Of a DNA stretch of 14,145 nt, positions 1 to 9,552 are shown in pieces. Numbering within the stretch: position 1 is the first letter of the stretch; each line of letters opens with the position of its first letter. This DNA is from Clostridiales bacterium (GTDB lineage: Bacteria > Bacillota > Clostridia > Monoglobales > Monoglobaceae). The notes beneath the pieces were generated by a model. It ran no database searches. It saw only the letters and a list, made by a program, of their open reading frames with translations, and was not told where the DNA came from. The stretch covers positions 1-14,145 of the forward strand of contig JAEDLZ010000029.1 in NCBI GenBank assembly GCA_016303265.1, written 5' to 3'. The position numbers and the translations under genes were made by a program.

Positions 1-576
1 CTCATTTTCCATTTCGGCAACAAGCTTTTCCGTATAATAATCCGCCAGCTTCTCGCTGTCGCCGGCGTTCTTCTCGTAGGGCTTGGTCTGGTTCACCAAT
101 GACAGCAGTAAGTCCCCGTAAAGCACGCCGTAAACCATTTTATGGCAGATTGAAAGATTGAGCTTAAACCCCGGATGGCTCTCAATCCCCGCAAGGCTAA
201 GCGGAACAACCGGAACATTGCCGTATCCCGCCTTAATAAGAGCCTTTCTTAAAAGCGACACATAATTCGAGGCACGGCAGCCGCCGCCGGTCTGAAAAAG
301 CATGAGCGCAACCTTATCCGGGTCATACTTTCCGCTCTGAATTGCCTCAATAAACTGACCTATAACCAAAATGGCAGGATAACAGGTGTCGTTATGAACA
401 TATTTCAGACCCGTTTCCGCTATACTGTGGTTTGTGGTTTCCAGCAGTTCCATTTTGTAGCCGTGCTTTCTCAGCACCTGAATAAGAAGCTTGAAGTGAA
501 CCGGAAGCATATTCGGAACCAGAATAGTGTGAGTTTTCCGCATTTCCTCGGTAAATTTTATATACTCACCTTGCAT
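1..576 (-). CDS. HgdB-like 2-hydroxyacyl-CoA dehydratase-type protein (3' end beyond window)
   Basis: This frame is open from ATG at 576 to the left edge, giving 192 codons with no stop. The protein starts MQGEYIKFTEEMRKTHTILV and contains NDTCYPAILVIGQ (around residue 66) and LMLFQTGGGCRASNY (around residue 97). These cysteine-containing segments resemble the HgdB-like C-terminal part of giant activase-related proteins of Clostridia, which belong to the 2-hydroxyacyl-CoA dehydratase family (Fe-S proteins used with an ATP-driven activase). AAAGGAG lies 8 nt before the ATG on the minus strand. The start overlaps the 3' end of the upstream activase gene by 11 bp, so translation is probably coupled. 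In related organisms I recall this region being continuous with the activase, so this looks like a split version of one protein. The physiological substrate is unknown. The family assignment is fairly secure; a true dehydratase activity is not shown. Confidence 0.75.
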   Translation of the reverse strand, partial: MQGEYIKFTEEMRKTHTILVPNMLPVHFKLLIQVLRKHGYKMELLETTNHSIAETGLKYVHNDTCYPAILVIGQFIEAIQSGKYDPDKVALMLFQTGGGCRASNYVSLLRKALIKAGYGNVPVVPLSLAGIESHPGFKLNLSICHKMVYGVLYGDLLLSLVNQTKPYEKNAGDSEKLADYYTEKLVAEMENE

Positions 577-3496
577 TATCACCGCTCCTTTCGTCAAGTG
601 CGCCCATAAGACTGCGAAGCCTTATTTTTATCGCGCCCAGATTAGTTATTTCGTCTATTTTAAGCTGTGTATAGAATTTTCCGCTGTCCTCGAGGATAGA
701 GCGAACCTCGTCGGTCGTTATGGCGTCAACGCCGCAGCCGAAGGACACAAGCTGAACAAGCTCCGTATCGGAATGTTCCGCCGCATACCTTGCCGCACGG
801 TACAGCCTTGCGTGGTATGTCCATTGATTTAAAACTTTAACCTTCTGCGGCGGTGCAAGATTGCACACGCTATCCTCACTTACAACCACAAAGCCAAGCA
901 TATTGGCAAGCTTATCTATTCCGTGATTGATTTCCTTATCGATATGATAAGGTCTTCCCGCAAGAATCATTATCCTTTTGCCCTTCGCCCCTGCGTACTC
1001 AATGGCTTTTTCCCCTTCGCTGCGGACAGCCTGCATATACTTGTCGTAGCTTTTAAAGCCCGCCGAAACTGCACGGCTTATTTCACTTTTTGTAAATCCG
1101 CCTATTTTCTCGTTAAGATATTTGTAAAGCTCATTTTTAAGCTCACGCTTATTGTTTATATTAAGATAGGGATATAGGAAATTTTCCTTTGTCAATCCCT
1201 CTACATTTCCCGAAAGCAGCTCCGAATAATAGGCAACAACAGGGCAGTTGTAATGATTGTCCGAGGCGTGCTCGTCAACATTATAGGTAAGGCAGGGATA
1301 AAAATAATAATCCACGCCCTCTCCCGCTAAAAACTCTATATGCCCGTGCATAATTTTTGCCGGATAGCATGCCGTATCGGAAGGTATTGAGAACTGACCT
1401 TTCTCATATGTCCGCCTTGTGGACATTTCCGACACCACAACCTCAAAGCCCAGAGAATCAAAGATTCCGTGCCACAGCGGCAAAAGTTCGTACATTCCCA
1501 AAGCCAGCGGAAGACCTATTTTCCCCCGTTTTCCCGGTTTTGACCTAAGTCCCGTCAGGTATTCCCGTTTAAATTCGTAAAGATTCGGCAGCGGCTCCGT
1601 CGGCTTGACGCCTGCGCACCTATCGCATTGATTGCCTGATATAAACCGTTTTCCACCCTCAAAGGTGTTTATCGTAAGACGGCAATGGTTTGTGCAGCCG
1701 TTGCAGGTTGCCGCCTTGGATGTATGGACAAAGTTTTCCAGCCCCTCCGGCGTTATAAGCCCCGACTTTTTGCATTTCATTGAATACAGCGCCGCTCCGA
1801 AGGCGCCCATAAGCCCCGCTATATTCGGTCTTATAACATTTCTGCCCAGTTCCTTTTCAAAGGCGCAAAGGACTGCGTCATTATAAAAGGTTCCGCCCTG
1901 AACCACTATATTTTTGCCCAATTCGTCAGGGCTTCCCGCTCTTATGACCTTATATATGGCGTTTTTAATAACGCTGATTGAAAGTCCTGCCGAAATATCC
2001 TCAACCGTTGCGCCGTCCTTTTGGGACTGCTTGACGGAGGAATTCATAAACACGGTACAGCGGCTGCCCAGATTCACCGGCATCTTTCCCAAAATGCCTT
2101 TTTGGGCAAACTCCTCGATGGAATATCCCATGGATTTTGCAAAGGTTTCAAGGAAAGAGCCGCACCCCGACGAGCACGCCTCGTTGAGCATAATACTGTC
2201 AATCGCCCCGTTTTTTATTTTGAAGCACTTAATATCCTGACCGCCTATGTCGATTATAAAATCAACATCGGGACAGAAGTATTTTGCCGCTGTATAGTGG
2301 GCAATTGTTTCAACGATTCCGTAATCCGCCGAGAAGGCATTTTTTATAAGCTCCTCTCCGTAGCCGGTAACCGCGCTGCCGCAGATTTTTATTTTATCGC
2401 CGCAAAGGCGGTATACCTCTTTAAGCTGCTCCTTTATAATCTGTGTGGGGTTGCCCTTATTGGAGGAGTAATATTTATATAAAATTTTCTTATCCTCAGA
2501 AATCAGAACAAGCTTTGTCGTCGTACTTCCGCAGTCAATTCCAAGGTAGGCATCCCCTGTATAGTCCTCAATCGGAAGCTCCGAAACCGCCGCCTTTTCA
2601 TGACGGGAAACAAACTCCTCATACTCCGCCTCGCTGTTAAACAGTGCGGGAAGTCTGTCAGCCCCCTGACTGCTTTTGACGCTTTTAATTTTGTCTATTA
2701 TTTCCTTAGCGGAAAACTGCCGCTCCAGCCGTTTTGCATAAAGGGCCGCGCCAAGTCCTACCGCAAATCTGCCGTATTCGGGAAAAACCGCATTCTCATC
2801 GCTTAGCTTAAGGGTTTTCTTAAAGCACTCCCGAAGTCCCTTGCAGTAATAGAGCGGCCCGCCGAGGAACAAAACCTTCCCCGTGATTTTTCTGCCTTGC
2901 GCAAGTCCGGCAATGGTCTGGTTAACAACCGCCTGATAAATGCTTATTGCTATATCCTCCTTTTTTGCGCCCTGATTAAGAAGCGGCTGTATGTCGGTTT
3001 TGGCAAAAACGCCGCAGCGGGACGCAATCGGATAGTACCTGGTATAATTAAGGCTGAGCCGGTCCAATTCCTCCGGAGTAACATCAAGAAGAGTTGCCAT
3101 TTGGTCGATAAACGCACCTGTTCCCCCTGCGCAAGAACCATTCATTCTCTCGTCCGTTCCTCCGTCAAAGAAGATAATTTTCGCATCCTCACCGCCAAGT
3201 TCGATAACGCAGGAAGTATCCGGCTCAATATTTTTTACAACTTCCCCTTCGGCGTAAACTTCCTGAACAAAATCCAAGCCCGTCGCTTCGGCAAGACCAA
3301 GCCCCGCTGAGCCGGAAATGGCTACACAGACTTTATTTTCTCCCACCGTCGGCAGTATCTTTTCGAGCATTTCAATGCACTTTTCGCGAACCTGTGAAAA
3401 ATGGCGCTCATACATCTGCTCAACTATCTCATTATCGCAAAGAAGAACCAGCTTTGTTGTTGTTGAACCAATATCTATTCCGAGAAAATAATTCAT
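566..3496 (-). CDS. Two-domain acyl-CoA dehydratase activase with DUF2229 region
   Basis: A 976-aa protein of the BadF/BadG/BcrA/BcrD ATPase family (ASKHA fold). Two activase domains are visible. The first (residues ~1-258) has GIDIGSTTTKLVL, IELGGEDAK, Cys122 in NGSCAGGTGAF and Cys161 in SRCGVFAKTD. The second (~316-573) has GIDCGSTTTKLVL, IDIGGQDIK, Cys441/Cys445 and Cys480 in GSRCTVFMNS. In classical dimeric activases two such cysteines per subunit hold a bridging [4Fe-4S] cluster, so this chain can form a pseudo-dimer. A Cys-rich linker follows (C598, C601, C605, C624, C627), then a DUF2229-like region from ~658. The frame also opens at a GTG at 3505, but that codon sits inside GAGGTGG, which is a good Shine-Dalgarno for the ATG at 3496, so I choose the ATG. 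The next gene overlaps it by 11 bp. Family knowledge suggests ATP-driven electron transfer to a partner Fe-S protein. The partner is probably the overlapping gene, which is inference. Confidence 0.88.
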   Translation of the reverse strand: MNYFLGIDIGSTTTKLVLLCDNEIVEQMYERHFSQVREKCIEMLEKILPTVGENKVCVAISGSAGLGLAEATGLDFVQEVYAEGEVVKNIEPDTSCVIELGGEDAKIIFFDGGTDERMNGSCAGGTGAFIDQMATLLDVTPEELDRLSLNYTRYYPIASRCGVFAKTDIQPLLNQGAKKEDIAISIYQAVVNQTIAGLAQGRKITGKVLFLGGPLYYCKGLRECFKKTLKLSDENAVFPEYGRFAVGLGAALYAKRLERQFSAKEIIDKIKSVKSSQGADRLPALFNSEAEYEEFVSRHEKAAVSELPIEDYTGDAYLGIDCGSTTTKLVLISEDKKILYKYYSSNKGNPTQIIKEQLKEVYRLCGDKIKICGSAVTGYGEELIKNAFSADYGIVETIAHYTAAKYFCPDVDFIIDIGGQDIKCFKIKNGAIDSIMLNEACSSGCGSFLETFAKSMGYSIEEFAQKGILGKMPVNLGSRCTVFMNSSVKQSQKDGATVEDISAGLSISVIKNAIYKVIRAGSPDELGKNIVVQGGTFYNDAVLCAFEKELGRNVIRPNIAGLMGAFGAALYSMKCKKSGLITPEGLENFVHTSKAATCNGCTNHCRLTINTFEGGKRFISGNQCDRCAGVKPTEPLPNLYEFKREYLTGLRSKPGKRGKIGLPLALGMYELLPLWHGIFDSLGFEVVVSEMSTRRTYEKGQFSIPSDTACYPAKIMHGHIEFLAGEGVDYYFYPCLTYNVDEHASDNHYNCPVVAYYSELLSGNVEGLTKENFLYPYLNINNKRELKNELYKYLNEKIGGFTKSEISRAVSAGFKSYDKYMQAVRSEGEKAIEYAGAKGKRIMILAGRPYHIDKEINHGIDKLANMLGFVVVSEDSVCNLAPPQKVKVLNQWTYHARLYRAARYAAEHSDTELVQLVSFGCGVDAITTDEVRSILEDSGKFYTQLKIDEITNLGAIKIRLRSLMGALDERSGDNAR

Positions 3497-3599
3497 ATGT
3501 TCCACCTCAATACCTGTCCTCCGTCTATGTTTATGCGGCTGAAAACGCTGTAAACCGTGGCATTTTCCCGCTGCGAATCAAAATCTCGCATTAAATTAT

Positions 3600-3628
3600 A
3601 TTTTATTATATTTTTCGACATTTGTCAA
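3600..3628 (-). promoter_or_regulatory. Sigma-A-type promoter of the activase gene
   Basis: On the minus strand a perfect -35 TTGACA (3628-3623) is followed by a 17-nt spacer and TAAAAT (3605-3600). Transcription would start near 3593, leaving a leader of about 97 nt before the ATG at 3496. Just upstream of the -35, at 3632-3649, CTCCG and CGGAG form a small inverted repeat that could be an operator; that role is inference. Confidence 0.72.
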
Positions 3629-3680
3629 CCGCTCCGACATAATCCGGAGGGTCAAAAAATTCCCATTTAACCTTTATCCG

Positions 3681-3726
3681 CACAAAAATATGAGCCTCAC
3701 TCACTTTTCGGTGTGTTGAGGCTCAT
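3681..3726 (-). terminator. Rho-independent terminator of the DUF2508 gene
   Basis: The arms at 3690-3699 and 3717-3726 are a perfect 10-bp inverted repeat (ATGAGCCTCA and its complement). An inner 3-bp extension surrounds a TTTTCG loop. On the minus strand the hairpin runs into TATTTTTGTG, a U-rich tail. It begins 5 nt after the stop codon of the minus-strand gene at 3731, so its direction and position fit that gene. Confidence 0.78.
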
Positions 3727-3730
3727 TTCT

Positions 3731-3988
3731 TCATGAAATTTCTTTTTCAACCCTTCTTATTTCTCTTATCAGATACTGCTCCAATGCTTGCTGCGACCTG
3801 ATTTTGTATATATAAAAATCCATAAGCTCGTTTTCCGTAACATGATTGTAGTTGTTCATTGAAATCTCAAGCTCGCTGCGGACCTTGTTCCTCGCCGCCT
3901 TAAGCTGCTTTAATTGCATTACTGTTTCTTTGTCGGTATTGTCCTTTGTTTTGAAGATTTTTCGTATAAGTCTTTGTCCCGTATCCAT
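3731..3988 (-). CDS. DUF2508 (YaaL-like) small protein
   Basis: An 85-aa protein rich in charged residues and predicted helical, with no membrane segment. The core, with NYNHVTENELMDFYIYKIRS at about residues 46-65 and then QQALEQYL, resembles the DUF2508/YaaL family, where a conserved N-x-hydrophobic-T-x-x-x-L-[IM]-x-[FY]-x-I-Y pattern is typical. Members are 75-90 aa and of unknown function. I chose ATG at 3988, with AAGAGAG 9 nt upstream. A TTG at 3997 would add three residues (MLN) and cannot be excluded. The gene stands alone between its own terminator and the divergent secA promoter. In Bacillus, yaaL lies near recR, which is not the case here. The family call comes from memory of the motif and is not certain. 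Confidence 0.65.
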   Translation of the reverse strand: MDTGQRLIRKIFKTKDNTDKETVMQLKQLKAARNKVRSELEISMNNYNHVTENELMDFYIYKIRSQQALEQYLIREIRRVEKEIS

Positions 3989-4027
3989 ATTCAGCAACTC
4001 TCTTGTCCCCTCTCCCGTTTTTATATG

Positions 4028-4033
4028 ATTATA
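4028..4033 (-). promoter_or_regulatory. Possible -10 element for the DUF2508 gene
   Basis: A perfect TATAAT reads on the minus strand about 40 nt before the start codon, followed by a purine-rich leader. No good -35 lies 17 nt upstream, so this is only a candidate. The region between it and the secA promoter is very AT-rich. Confidence 0.35.
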
Positions 4034-4110
4034 TTCAGGTTTTTTCCGAATTATTCATTTTATTCCTGTAAATATTTTGTGAATATTTTAAAATTTCGTT
4101 ATTTGCCCCC

Positions 4111-4139
4111 TTGTATATCACGGCAAATTATGGTATAAT
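4111..4139 (+). promoter_or_regulatory. secA promoter (extended -10)
   Basis: TTGTAT (4111-4116), a 17-nt spacer and TATAAT (4134-4139), the latter preceded by TGG to give an extended -10. The -35 is weak (TTG only), which the TGn extension may offset. The expected start point is about 4146-4148, leaving a leader of roughly 120 nt before secA. Confidence 0.65.
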
Positions 4140-4147
4140 AGCTATGT

Positions 4148-4258
4148 ATGAGTATTAAAGCGCTCCCGCGCTTTAACCAATGCAGTCATTACAGCAAGGC
4201 TCGGCAGACCCGGTTTCGGGTCGTCCCCGTGTTTTGCCGGTTTCATTTAACCACCTAA
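4148..4258 (+). CDS. Possible 36-codon leader ORF upstream of secA
   Basis: An open frame starts ATGAGTATTAAA and ends in a TAA at 4256-4258, whose bases run into the secA Shine-Dalgarno (TAAGGAGG). It would encode a basic 36-aa peptide beginning MSIKALPRFNQ and ending FCRFHLTT. There is no Shine-Dalgarno before its ATG because the ATG lies at or within a few bases of the predicted transcription start. Translation would therefore be leaderless or nearly so. No signal peptide, membrane segment or known arrest motif is visible, and part of the frame is made of palindromic RNA stems. A frame this long arises by chance fairly often. It is listed because of its position, its stop overlapping the Shine-Dalgarno and its duplicated start. 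Coding is doubtful. Confidence 0.22.
   Translation: MSIKALPRFNQCSHYSKARQTRFRVVPVFCRFHLTT
4155..4239 (+). promoter_or_regulatory. Structured secA leader RNA (two hairpins)
   Basis: Hairpin 1 has a perfect 9-bp stem, TTAAAGCGC (4155-4163) with GCGCTTTAA (4168-4176), and a TCCC loop. Hairpin 2 has GACCCG (4207-4212) with CGGGTC (4217-4222), enclosed by CGGCA (4202-4206) pairing with TGCCG (4235-4239). Neither has a U-tract, so they do not look like terminators. They sit between promoter and ribosome-binding site and could govern mRNA stability or secA translation, which is inference. The family of the element is not recognised. Confidence 0.5.
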
Positions 4259-4268
4259 GGAGGATAAT

Positions 4269-7022
<2,754 letters not shown>

Positions 7023-7043
7023 CTGTAATAAGCCGAGTATAAT

Positions 7044-7070
7044 GGCAAAGGGTTCGGCACTTTGCCGTTT
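7044..7070 (+). terminator. Weak terminator-like hairpin after secA
   Basis: GGCAAAG (7044-7050) pairs with CTTTGCC (7060-7066) around a 9-nt loop, followed only by GTTTC, so the U-tract is poor. GCCGA at 7032-7036 could instead pair with TCGGC in the loop, giving a competing fold. It may attenuate or process read-through into prfB rather than terminate fully. Confidence 0.35.
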
Positions 7071-7091
7071 CAAAAACAAATTATTTCGGTT

Positions 7092-7165
7092 GGCGGCAAC
7101 CTGCGGGCGGCGGCAACCTGCGGGCGGCGGCAACCTGCGGGCGGCGGCGACCTGCGGGCGGCGGC
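7092..7165 (+). repeat. 17-bp GC-rich tandem repeat, four full copies
   Basis: The unit AACCTGCGGGCGGCGGC starts at 7098, 7115, 7132 and 7149. The first three copies are identical, and the fourth has G as its first base. A partial unit (GGCGGC) precedes the array. The 17-bp period is not a multiple of three and no gene covers the array, so it is non-coding. It is much more GC-rich than its flanks. The last copy also forms a hairpin with downstream sequence. Confidence 0.93.
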
Positions 7166-7203
7166 ATTTATTCTCCGCCGCTTGAAGGCTTCCTCTGCGG
7201 AGA
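7158..7203 (+). other. Mutually exclusive hairpins before prfB
   Basis: GCGGCGG (7158-7164, in the last tandem repeat) pairs with CCGCCGC (7175-7181), a 7-bp stem. Alternatively TCTCCGC (7172-7178) pairs with GCGGAGA (7197-7203), another 7-bp stem enclosing GAAGGCTTC. The two share bases 7175-7178 and cannot form together. Neither is followed by a U-run. Alternative folds 60 nt before prfB could be regulatory, but this is inference. Confidence 0.4.
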
Positions 7204-7261
7204 TTTACTCCCCTAAAAAATACTTTGGCTTAATGTTATCCAAAAAAAGGATGTGATTTAG

Positions 7262-8387
7262 ATGATAGAATTTGACGAATACCGCCTTCAGCTTGAAGGA
7301 ATGGAAAAATCTATTACGGATTTGAGGGATTCACTTTAACATTGAAAAGACCCGGGATGAGATTTCAGTTCTTGAAGCAAAGACCTCCGACCCGGATTTT
7401 TACAATGATATGGAAAACGCAGGCAAAATACTTCAAAAAATCAAAGGACTTAAAAATAAAATCGAGCGGTTTAACGCCCTGTGCGCCGACCGAAGCGACC
7501 TTTTAACTCTTATTGAGCTTGCCGTTGAAGAAAATGACGAAAGTGTTTTTCCCGAGGTTAAGAGCGGCTGCAAGAAATTCATGGAAGATTTTGAAGCCAT
7601 GAAGCTTGAAACCCTTTTCACGGGAAAATACGACAAAAATAACGCTATTCTCACTCTGCACAGCGGAGCAGGCGGCACAGAGGCGCAGGACTGGTGCGAA
7701 ATGCTGTTTCGTATGTACACCATGTGGGCGGAACGGCGCGGCTTTAAATCCACCACTCTCGACCTTCTCGAAGGCGACGAGGCGGGCATAAAGAGCGTAA
7801 CCTTCCAAATAGACGGGCTTAACGCCTACGGCTACGCAAAGTGTGAAAAGGGTGTTCACCGGCTTGTCCGCATTTCGCCCTTTGATTCTTCGGGCAGACG
7901 GCACACCTCCTTTGCTTCCCTTGAGGTGATGCCCGAAATTGATGATGATATTGAAATCGACCTCCGCGACGAGGATTTGAAAATCGATACCTACAGAGCG
8001 AGCGGCGCAGGCGGTCAGCACATCAACAAAACCGAATCCGCCATCCGCATAACCCACATTCCCACAGGGGTTGTTGTCACCTGTCAGAATGAGCGTTCCC
8101 AGCATAAGAATCGGGCGACCGCTCTTAAAATGCTGAAATCCAAGCTTGTAGAAATTGCGGAGCGTGAACAGAAAGAAAAAATTGAAGACATAAAGGGCGT
8201 TCAGAAAGACATCGGCTGGGGCAGCCAGATTCGCTCCTATGTTTTCCATCCTTACAGTATGGTCAAGGACCACAGAACCAACTATGAAACCGGGAACACC
8301 TCCGCAGTTATGGACGGCGACCTGGACGGATTTATAAACGCATACTTAACCGCTCTTTCCCGAGGCGAATTAAATCAAAATCAATAA
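7262..8387 (+). CDS. prfB: Peptide chain release factor 2 (programmed +1 frameshift)
   Basis: RF2 terminates translation at UGA and UAA. Frame 0 starts at ATG 7262 (AAGGA upstream), reads 25 codons ending RDSL, then meets TAA at 7337-7339. Skipping U7337 continues at AAC 7338 through NIEKTRDEI to the stop at 8387, for a 374-aa product (join 7262-7336 and 7338-8387). The product keeps the SPF stop-codon-reading motif at residues 205-207 and GGQ at 250-252, the same numbers as in E. coli RF2. The join falls at the same place as the known RF2 frameshift (E. coli LRGYLD, here LRDSLN). The oddity is that the shift-site stop is UAA, not the common UGA. The gene lies after secA and 18 bp before prfA. 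An annotation starting at the internal ATG 7410 would wrongly truncate it. Confidence 0.93.
7326..7340 (+). promoter_or_regulatory. prfB programmed +1 frameshift site CTT-TAA-C
   Basis: A Shine-Dalgarno-like AGGG, preceded by TTG, begins nine bases before the slippery CTT (7334-7336). This is the same register as AGGGGG before CTT in E. coli prfB. The stop codon TAA (7337-7339) follows, then C7340. tRNA-Leu would slip from CUU to UUU and AAC would be decoded next. The layout is classical except for UAA in place of UGA and a shorter G-run. Confidence 0.88.
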
Positions 8388-8405
8388 CCGAAAGGCGAAA
8401 ATATT

Positions 8406-9482
8406 ATGTTTGAGAAATTATCATTTATAGAAAAGCAGCACGAGGAGCTTGCTGCAAAAATAAGCGACCCTGCCGTTATGGAGGATATGGACGAATGGCG
8501 TAAGCTCAGCAAGGAATATGCCGATATGACGCCCATTGTCGAAAAATACAAGGAATATAAAGCCAACAAAAACAATATTGACGAATCCATGGAGCTACTT
8601 TCAGACCCCTCAACCGATAAGGATTTTAAGGAGCTTTTAAATGATGAAATCAAAACCTCCAAGGAAAATATAGCCCGCATTGAGGAGGAGCTTAAAATAC
8701 TGCTTCTTCCCAAAGACCCAAACGATGAAAAAAATGTTATCATCGAAATTCGAGGCGGCGCAGGCGGCGATGAGGCGGCTCTCTTTGCCGGAGATTTATA
8801 CAGGATGTATTCCATGTATGCCGAGTCAAAGCACTGGAAGACAGAGATTATGAACGCAAATGAAATCGGCATCGGCGGATTCAAAGAAATTTCGTTTATG
8901 GTGGAAGGTCAGGGTGCATACAGCCGGCTCAAATTCGAGAGCGGAGTCCACCGTGTTCAGCGCGTTCCCGAAACGGAATCCCAGGGCAGAATCCAGACCT
9001 CAACGGCAACCGTTGCGGTTCTTCCCGAAGCCGAAGAGGTTGATTTTGAGATAAATCCTGCCGATTTGCAAATTGACACCTTCCGTTCAAGCGGCGCAGG
9101 CGGTCAGCATATCAACAAAACCGAGTCCGCCATCCGCATCACCCACCTCCCCACAGGGGTTGTTGTTGAATGTCAGGATGAGCGTTCCCAGTTTAAAAAC
9201 AAAGACAAGGCGATGAAGGTTCTCCGCTCCAGATTATACGAAGCGGAGCTTGAAAAGCAGCAAAAGCAGATTGCCGCCGACCGTAAAAGTCAAGTGGGAA
9301 CAGGCGACCGCAGCGAGCGAATCAGAACCTACAACTATCAGCAGGGGCGCATAACCGACCACAGAATCGGCCTCACACTCTATAAGCTGGAATCCTTCAT
9401 GAACGGCGATTTGGACGAAATGATTGATGCGCTTATAACAACAGACCAGAGCGAAAAGCTCAAATTACAGCAGGATAACTAA
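8406..9482 (+). CDS. prfA: Peptide chain release factor 1
   Basis: A 358-aa class I release factor that reads UAA and UAG. It shows the RF1 recognition motif as PET in VPETESQGRIQTS (PxT; PAT in E. coli). GGQ occurs in SSGAGGQHINKTES, and its glutamine is normally methylated by PrmC. The N-terminal helical domain and full length are present. AAAGG lies 11 nt upstream of ATG 8406. It follows prfB by 18 bp, so the two release factors are probably co-transcribed. In many bacteria prfA is instead next to prmC, which is not seen here. About 102 bp around GGQ is unusually close in nucleotide sequence to prfB (see findings). Confidence 0.97.
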   Translation: MFEKLSFIEKQHEELAAKISDPAVMEDMDEWRKLSKEYADMTPIVEKYKEYKANKNNIDESMELLSDPSTDKDFKELLNDEIKTSKENIARIEEELKILLLPKDPNDEKNVIIEIRGGAGGDEAALFAGDLYRMYSMYAESKHWKTEIMNANEIGIGGFKEISFMVEGQGAYSRLKFESGVHRVQRVPETESQGRIQTSTATVAVLPEAEEVDFEINPADLQIDTFRSSGAGGQHINKTESAIRITHLPTGVVVECQDERSQFKNKDKAMKVLRSRLYEAELEKQQKQIAADRKSQVGTGDRSERIRTYNYQQGRITDHRIGLTLYKLESFMNGDLDEMIDALITTDQSEKLKLQQDN

Positions 9483-9552
9483 GCACAAAGCAAAACGCTT
9501 TTCAGGCTTGGAATTTATCAGTCTTTGACTAAGCAAGGAATGGGTAATACTT

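Noticed and set aside
3503..3505. GTG start for the activase gene
   Set aside because: The GTG is part of the Shine-Dalgarno GAGGTGG for the ATG at 3496.
4148..4258. Calling the leader frame a proven SecM-type arrest peptide
   Set aside because: No signal peptide, no membrane segment, no known arrest motif and no Shine-Dalgarno. A 36-codon open frame is common by chance.
7092..7165. Tandem repeat as a small CRISPR array or as coding sequence
   Set aside because: The units abut with no spacers, and a 17-bp period breaks any reading frame.
7337..7339. In-frame TAA early in prfB suggesting a pseudogene
   Set aside because: It lies exactly at the conserved RF2 frameshift position with a slippery CTT and an upstream AGGG in the E. 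coli register, and the +1 frame continues the protein with family-typical numbering.
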